A DNA stretch of 64,000 bases. It comes from Chryseobacterium flavum (GTDB taxonomy: Bacteria > Bacteroidota > Bacteroidia > Flavobacteriales > Weeksellaceae). The notes under the pieces are model-generated. The model saw only the letters and a program-made list of their open reading frames with translations. It ran no database searches and was not told the origin of the DNA. The stretch is taken from the NCBI RefSeq assembly GCF_003385595.1, contig NZ_QNUE01000007.1, positions 62,001 to 126,000 of the forward strand, read 5' to 3'. Made by a program: the position numbers and the translations under genes. Shown piece after piece: positions 59,382-64,000 of the stretch (position 1 is its first letter; each line of letters starts with the position of its first letter).

Positions 59382-59993
59382 ATGATTCCAAATTTTAAAG
59401 CACATCCATGGCATGGAATTTCTGCAGGAGAGGATGCACCGAATGTTGTTAATGTATTTGTGGAAATAGTTCCTTCAGATACAATCAAATATGAAGTAGA
59501 TAAAGAAACAGGATATTTAAAGGTAGACAGGCCGCAGAAATTTTCTAATATCATTCCTGCTTTATACGGATTTGTTCCAAGAACATACTGTCATAATGAA
59601 GTAATGAAGCTTGCTGTAGAAGCTGGTGCTAATGATGTGACAATGGGAGATCATGATCCACTTGATATTTGTGTCCTGAGCTCTCACAATATTCATGCGG
59701 GAGGCTTACTAATGGAGGCTATTCCGATCGGAGGCTTTAAAATGATCGACGGTGGTGAAGCTGATGATAAAATCGTTGCTGTAATGATCAACGATCACGC
59801 TTTCGGGCATTTCAGAGATATTTCTGAATTACCTGAGGCAGAAGTTAAAAGATTAATGCACTATTTCTTAACCTATAAAAATCTGCCGGATGAGCCTGCC
59901 AAATGCAGAATTCATGAAGTGTACGGGGCTGAACACGCAAGAAAAGTGATTAAAGCTTCCCAGGCTGATTATGCGGAAAAATTCGGAGGATAA
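59382..59993 (+). CDS. ppa: Inorganic pyrophosphatase (family I, soluble)
   Basis: 203 residues. It hydrolyses pyrophosphate to phosphate in the cytoplasm and so pulls biosynthetic reactions forward. Active-site stretches of family I are clear: FVEIVPSDTIKYEVDKETG, LYGFVPRTY and the D-x-D-P-x-D motif in GDHDPLDICVLS, with a C-terminal pattern closer to the plant/fungal-like branch than to E. coli Ppa. It lies about 300 bases upstream of a membrane-bound pyrophosphatase gene, so this locus carries both a heat-releasing and an energy-conserving PPi hydrolase. A strong terminator separates the two genes. Confidence 0.96.
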   Translation: MIPNFKAHPWHGISAGEDAPNVVNVFVEIVPSDTIKYEVDKETGYLKVDRPQKFSNIIPALYGFVPRTYCHNEVMKLAVEAGANDVTMGDHDPLDICVLSSHNIHAGGLLMEAIPIGGFKMIDGGEADDKIVAVMINDHAFGHFRDISELPEAEVKRLMHYFLTYKNLPDEPAKCRIHEVYGAEHARKVIKASQADYAEKFGG

Positions 59994-60295
59994 GATTTTC
60001 TCTGATTTTACAATAAAAAAGGATAAACAGAAAAACTGTTTATCCTTTTTTATTTGAGTCAGGAGATTAAGGCTTTCGATGTATAATATCATTAACTACT
60101 GAACAGTTTAACGTCTCAAAATAGCCTTATTGCTGTAGTAAGTATCCGGAATGATAATGAATAGTTTTATACCTTGAAAAGCACTCTACAGTTATATTTT
60201 ATAAGAGGTAATAACAAAAGTGTCAATTTTTTTTAATGCTTTGATGGTAATTATTTGTTATATTTAGTTTTCTATTACCAAAAAAATATTAAACT
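59994..60295. other. Intergenic region between ppa and hppA
   Basis: 302 bases with no credible gene. The first third holds the ppa terminator; the rest is AT-rich upstream sequence of hppA with no clear TAnnTTTG element and no recognisable riboswitch or repeat. Confidence 0.6.
60015..60051 (+). terminator. Terminator of ppa
   Basis: Perfect 16-base arms (AAAAAAGGATAAACAG at 60015-60030 and CTGTTTATCCTTTTTT at 60036-60051) with an AAAAA loop. Confidence 0.92.
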
Positions 60296-63028
60296 ATGGA
60301 TCTATTTGTGTTAGTGCCAATTTTTGGTGTCGTGGCTTTACTTTATACATTTCTTCAGAGTAACTGGGTCAGTAAACAGAATGCCGGAAACGAAAAAATG
60401 AAGACAATCAGCGGACATATTGCTGATGGTGCAATGGCTTTTCTAAAGGCTGAGTACAAGATTTTGACTTATTTTGTTATTGTTGTTGCTATTTTGCTTG
60501 CAGTAATGGGAACTACCAATTCAAATTCTCACTGGAGTATTGGAATTGCTTTTGTAGTTGGAGCTATATTTTCTGCTTCAGCGGGTTTTATCGGAATGAA
60601 AATCGCCACAAAAGCGAACGTAAGAACTGCAGAAGCGGCCAAGACTTCTCTTTCAAAAGCTTTAAAGGTATCCTTTACCGGAGGTTCGGTTATGGGGATG
60701 GGAGTTGCGGGTCTTGCTGTTTTGGGGTTGGGAGCATTGTTTTTGATTATCAGACAGATTTTTGCTCCTGATGCTCCGGTAGATTCTCATGAAATGGAGA
60801 GGACTATTGAAATCCTGACAGGTTTTTCTTTAGGTGCGGAATCTATTGCTCTTTTTGCAAGAGTTGGTGGTGGTATTTATACAAAAGCTGCTGACGTAGG
60901 TGCTGATCTTGTGGGAAAAGTAGAAGCCGGAATCCCTGAAGATGATCCAAGAAATCCTGCTACTATTGCAGATAATGTCGGAGACAATGTTGGAGATGTT
61001 GCCGGAATGGGAGCAGACCTTTTTGGCTCCTATGTTGCCACGGTTTTAGCAACAATGGTTCTGGGCAGGGAAACTATTTCTGATGATGCTTTCGGAGGTT
61101 TTGCGCCAATTCTTTTGCCCATGCTTATTGCAGGAACAGGTATTATTTTTTCAATAATAGGAACTTTATTTGTAAGAATTAATGATAATGAAGGTTCATC
61201 CACTTCCAGTGTACAGAATGCTTTGAACCTTGGAAACTGGGGAAGTATTGTTATTACTGCTATAGCATCTTATTTCCTCGTAACTTATATTCTTCCCGAC
61301 AAAATGATACTCAGGGGGCATGAGTTTACTAAAATGGGTGTTTTTGGTGCCATTATGGTAGGCCTGGTAGTCGGAACTTTAATGAGTATAATTACTGAAT
61401 ACTATACAGCTATAGGAAAAAGACCTGTCTCCAGTATAGTGAGACAATCCTCTACAGGCCATGCAACCAATATTATCGGAGGGCTTTCTGTGGGAATGGA
61501 GTCTACGCTGCTCCCCATTATTGTTCTTGCAGGAGGAATCTATGGCTCTTATCTATGTGCTGGACTTTATGGTGTGGCAATTGCCGCCGCCGGAATGATG
61601 GCAACAACAGCGATGCAGTTGGCGATAGATGCATTTGGCCCGATTGCAGATAATGCGGGTGGAATTGCGGAAATGAGTGAACTACCTAAAGAAGTACGTG
61701 AAAAAACAGATATCCTGGACGCTGTAGGAAATACAACAGCTGCTACAGGGAAAGGATTTGCTATCGCATCAGCAGCTTTAACAGCTTTGGCATTGTTTGC
61801 TGCTTTTGTTGGAATAGCAGGTATTGATGGTATTGATATTTACAGGGCTGATGTTTTGGCAGGTTTGTTTGTAGGAGGAATGATCCCTTTTATATTCTCT
61901 TCTCTGGCAATAACTGCTGTAGGACAGGCCGCTATGGCTATGGTGGAAGAGGTAAGAAGACAGTTCCGTGAAATTCCGGGTATATTAGAAGGTAAAGCCC
62001 AGCCTGAATATGAAAAATGTGTTGCTATTTCTACCGATGCATCAATTCGTAAAATGATGCTTCCGGGGGCCATTGCTATTATTTCTCCCTTATTGATCGG
62101 GTTTATTTTTGGTCCGGAGGTTTTGGGTGGATTTTTAGCAGGTGCAACAGTAAGCGGTGTTTTAATGGGAATGTTTCAGAATAATGCCGGTGGAGCATGG
62201 GACAATGCTAAGAAGTCATTTGAAAAAGGAGTAGATATTAACGGGCAAACTTACTATAAAGGTTCTGATCCGCATAAAGCATCGGTAACAGGAGATACAG
62301 TAGGAGATCCTTTTAAGGATACTTCAGGGCCTTCAATGAATATTCTGATTAAATTAATGTCAATTGTTTCATTGGTTATAGCTCCAACATTGGCTGTGCT
62401 GCATAAAGATAAGATTGATGCTAACAGAAAGGCGAAGCTGGAAAGTTTAACCCGTTCGGAAACGGCTCATGGAGGAATAATGACTTCCGATTCAATATTG
62501 GTAATCACTCCAAAAGATGTTAAAGGCCATCTTAATGAAAATGGTGATTTTGTGTATGATACAGGGAATATCCAAAAGGTTAATTTAAAAGGAGGAAAGA
62601 CAATTGCAATAGGGGAAGGCAGTCAGATTTATCAACTGTACAATTCTGTAAAACAAAAAGATAAGTCGATTCTGGATCCCAATCAGTGGTATACCATAGA
62701 GAACCTTTATTTTGAAACTGGATCCAGTGACCTTAAACCTGGTTATGAAATGCAGCTGAATAACCTGGCAGAAATTTTAAATGCTTATCCTGAACTGAAA
62801 ATAAAACTGGGGGGATACACGGATAATAGTGGTACTGAAGAAAGTAACCAGCAACTGTCAAATCTAAGAGCACAAACCGCTAAACTGAAATTACTTGAAC
62901 TGGGAATATCAGCCGATAGAATAGAAGCTGAAGGATATGGCTCTCAACATCCGGTTTGTGAAGCTAATGATACTGAAGAATGTAAAGCTAAAAACAGGAG
63001 AATTGACGTAAGGGTATTGTCTTTATAA
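60296..63028 (+). CDS. hppA: Membrane-bound ion-translocating pyrophosphatase fused to OmpA-like domain
   Basis: 910 residues. Residues 1 to about 705 are a 16-helix membrane pyrophosphatase with [11 protein letters not shown] (200-210), [19 protein letters not shown] (216-234) and the second catalytic half. Ala482 and Gly485 in [10 protein letters not shown] mark the K+-dependent class. The gate glutamate of TM6 in Na+ pumps (GADLFESY) is Gly244 here (GADLFGSY), while a Glu182 appears in TM5 (GAESIALF, usually GASSIALF). From memory, F. johnsoniae-type proteins with this swap pump protons. A linker leads to an OmpA-like domain (about 795-910, [31 protein letters not shown]) that should bind peptidoglycan from the periplasm. 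The fusion is in one frame. Ion: H+ likely. Confidence 0.93.
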   Translation: MDLFVLVPIFGVVALLYTFLQSNWVSKQNAGNEKMKTISGHIADGAMAFLKAEYKILTYFVIVVAILLAVMGTTNSNSHWSIGIAFVVGAIFSASAGFIGMKIATKANVRTAEAAKTSLSKALKVSFTGGSVMGMGVAGLAVLGLGALFLIIRQIFAPDAPVDSHEMERTIEILTGFSLGAESIALFARVGGGIYTKAADVGADLVGKVEAGIPEDDPRNPATIADNVGDNVGDVAGMGADLFGSYVATVLATMVLGRETISDDAFGGFAPILLPMLIAGTGIIFSIIGTLFVRINDNEGSSTSSVQNALNLGNWGSIVITAIASYFLVTYILPDKMILRGHEFTKMGVFGAIMVGLVVGTLMSIITEYYTAIGKRPVSSIVRQSSTGHATNIIGGLSVGMESTLLPIIVLAGGIYGSYLCAGLYGVAIAAAGMMATTAMQLAIDAFGPIADNAGGIAEMSELPKEVREKTDILDAVGNTTAATGKGFAIASAALTALALFAAFVGIAGIDGIDIYRADVLAGLFVGGMIPFIFSSLAITAVGQAAMAMVEEVRRQFREIPGILEGKAQPEYEKCVAISTDASIRKMMLPGAIAIISPLLIGFIFGPEVLGGFLAGATVSGVLMGMFQNNAGGAWDNAKKSFEKGVDINGQTYYKGSDPHKASVTGDTVGDPFKDTSGPSMNILIKLMSIVSLVIAPTLAVLHKDKIDANRKAKLESLTRSETAHGGIMTSDSILVITPKDVKGHLNENGDFVYDTGNIQKVNLKGGKTIAIGEGSQIYQLYNSVKQKDKSILDPNQWYTIENLYFETGSSDLKPGYEMQLNNLAEILNAYPELKIKLGGYTDNSGTEESNQQLSNLRAQTAKLKLLELGISADRIEAEGYGSQHPVCEANDTEECKAKNRRIDVRVLSL

Positions 63029-63046
63029 TTGTGCCTTAATAATAGT

Positions 63047-63078
63047 AAAACAGTAGTAAATGAGTTTATTACTGTTTT
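63047..63078 (+). terminator. Terminator of hppA
   Basis: 14-base arms AAAACAGTAGTAAA and TTTATTACTGTTTT with one wobble pair and a TGAG loop, ending in a T-run. A TATATTTG element for the next gene follows at 63084-63091. Confidence 0.85.
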
Positions 63079-63146
63079 TTTATTATATTTGATTATATAA
63101 ATTCACTATACTTTGAAAAATACCTAATATTCTGGTTTATATTTTT

Positions 63147-64000
63147 ATGAAAAAGCTATTTATTTTTGGATGTTTTATATTTTGTCGTATGTTTTTTTCT
63201 CAAGAATTTAAATATTTTGATTATATCAAAGAAGCTGAAGATCTGTATCATCAAAAAAACTTTAAAGAATCAGCATTAAAATATGATATAGCATATGAAT
63301 CAATGAATCAGTTGATTGTTCAGAATGATTTATATAATGCTGCTTGTGCCTGGAGTTTGGCAGGGAATAGTGATAAGGCGTTTCTATATCTTGATCATAT
63401 TGTAGATAATAGGATGATCCAGACCTGGAATGATCCAACTGAATTTTATAAATTATTAATTAATGATAACGATTTCAGAACTCTAAAATCTGATAAAAGA
63501 TGGTCAGTTTTGGTTGGAAAAGCATATAATAAACAACAAGATTATATTAAAAAAATAAATAATCCTCTAGCAGATAGAATAAGACTAATAGGGATAAAAG
63601 ATCAGGGTTTAAGGCTGAAACTTGATTCGGTAAGAAAAAAAAGCGGATTGAATTCAGTTTTTGAAAAAGAGCTAATGTTAAAAATAAAGAAACAAGACTC
63701 CCTGAACCTCTTTGAATTAGAAGATATTATAAAAAGCTATGGCTGGTTAGGACCTTATGAGATTGGTTATAAGAATAATCAGTATTTATTTCTTGTAATT
63801 CAGCATGCTGATCTGAAAACCCAAAAAAAATATCTGCCCGTATTAAGAGAAGCTGTTAGGAATGGGAAAGCTCTTCCAAAAGATCTTGCATATCTTGAAG
63901 ATAGAATAAACAGAAGGAGCGGTATTCCTCAGATATATGGTTCACAGGTGTATATAGATAAAATCCAAAAAACATATTACCTGTTTCCAGTTCAGAATGT
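63147..64000 (+). CDS. DUF6624-family exported protein, 3' end outside window
   Basis: The frame opens with MKKLFIFGCFIFCRMFFSQEF, a likely signal peptide (cleavage after F-S-Q), and stays open to the right edge (284 residues visible). The first part (about 25-150) looks TPR-like (AEDLYHQKNFKESALKYDIAYES, YNAACAWSLAGNSDKAFLYLDHIV). The second part contains YGWLGPYEIGYKNNQYLFLVIQHAD and KKYLPVLREAVRNGKALPKDLAYLEDR, the signature stretches of DUF6624. The function is unknown. A TAnnTTTG element lies about 55 bases upstream. Confidence 0.75.
   Translation, partial: MKKLFIFGCFIFCRMFFSQEFKYFDYIKEAEDLYHQKNFKESALKYDIAYESMNQLIVQNDLYNAACAWSLAGNSDKAFLYLDHIVDNRMIQTWNDPTEFYKLLINDNDFRTLKSDKRWSVLVGKAYNKQQDYIKKINNPLADRIRLIGIKDQGLRLKLDSVRKKSGLNSVFEKELMLKIKKQDSLNLFELEDIIKSYGWLGPYEIGYKNNQYLFLVIQHADLKTQKKYLPVLREAVRNGKALPKDLAYLEDRINRRSGIPQIYGSQVYIDKIQKTYYLFPVQN

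Noticed and set aside
62400-62700. Artificial joining of hppA and an ompA-like gene
   Set aside because: The linker is in frame without stop or start signals, codon use is even, and no promoter is seen before the OmpA part; a real fusion is more likely.

Overview
The window looks like a chromosomal segment of a Flavobacteriia member, most likely Chryseobacterium or a close relative (Weeksellaceae). The basis is low GC, TAnnTTTG-type -7 promoter elements, a SusC/SusD pair, a T9SS sorting domain, a GLPGLI protein, a soluble acyl-ACP desaturase, a short Gly-Gly leader peptide gene and an F. johnsoniae-like membrane pyrophosphatase. This genus call is an inference from protein character; no marker rRNA lies in the window. 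No tRNA, rRNA, CRISPR array, insertion sequence or prophage was seen.

Region 1 (1-12.6 kb) is a polysaccharide utilisation locus. A SusC-like transporter and SusD-like lipoprotein are followed by GH30, GH3, GH16 and a second GH30 enzyme, all on the + strand and closely packed. The enzyme set fits a beta-1,3-glucan with beta-1,6 branches or linkages (laminarin-like or fungal/oomycete cell-wall glucan). Divergently transcribed are an MFS transporter and a NUDIX-fold winged-helix regulator with a decayed Nudix box, which is the likely sugar sensor. A perfect bidirectional terminator closes the locus.

Region 2 (12.6-32.5 kb) is mostly housekeeping: fabI, a small helical stress-type protein, tag, an OhrR-like MarR regulator with a palindrome over its promoter, an NAD(P)-binding protein, a nucleoside phosphorylase, a diheme peroxidase with a long extra N-terminal domain, an XRE regulator flanked by GC-rich repeat words, a PhoX/DUF839 protein exported by T9SS, an LRR protein, a SUI1/YciH factor, an HExxH protein, gpmI, an acyl-ACP desaturase, a HAD phosphatase, map with a methyltransferase, an SMR exporter with a Crp-like regulator, era and a DoxX protein.

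Region 3 (32.6-43 kb) opens with a 53-residue double-glycine peptide gene, divergent from a large S9 peptidase. It continues with a HAD hydrolase, a second Crp-like regulator, a GNAT, a GLPGLI protein, a MATE exporter, a sigma-54 response regulator that lacks a DNA-binding domain, YggS and a polysaccharide deacetylase lipoprotein.

Region 4 (43-47.6 kb) is a copper-handling cluster, read leftward: hotdog thioesterase, an HMA-AraC fusion regulator, a CopA ATPase with one HMA and four heavy-metal-binding repeats, and a DUF72 protein.

Region 5 (47.6-64 kb) carries DUF6157, an RRM protein, a PAP2-like/BlaI/DUF4153 group, pyruvate dehydrogenase E1-alpha and E2 (no E1-beta here), an ABC ATPase of LolD type, an L,D-transpeptidase-like lipoprotein, radC, a FemAB/GNAT-like protein, a PhyH oxygenase, soluble pyrophosphatase, and a membrane pyrophosphatase fused to an OmpA-like peptidoglycan-binding domain. 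The last has its gate glutamate moved between helices. The window ends inside a DUF6624 gene.

The strongest points for follow-up are the pump-OmpA fusion with the moved glutamate, the HMA-AraC regulator beside a metal-domain-rich CopA, the NUDIX-type control of the glucan locus, the double-glycine peptide, and the response regulator without HTH.
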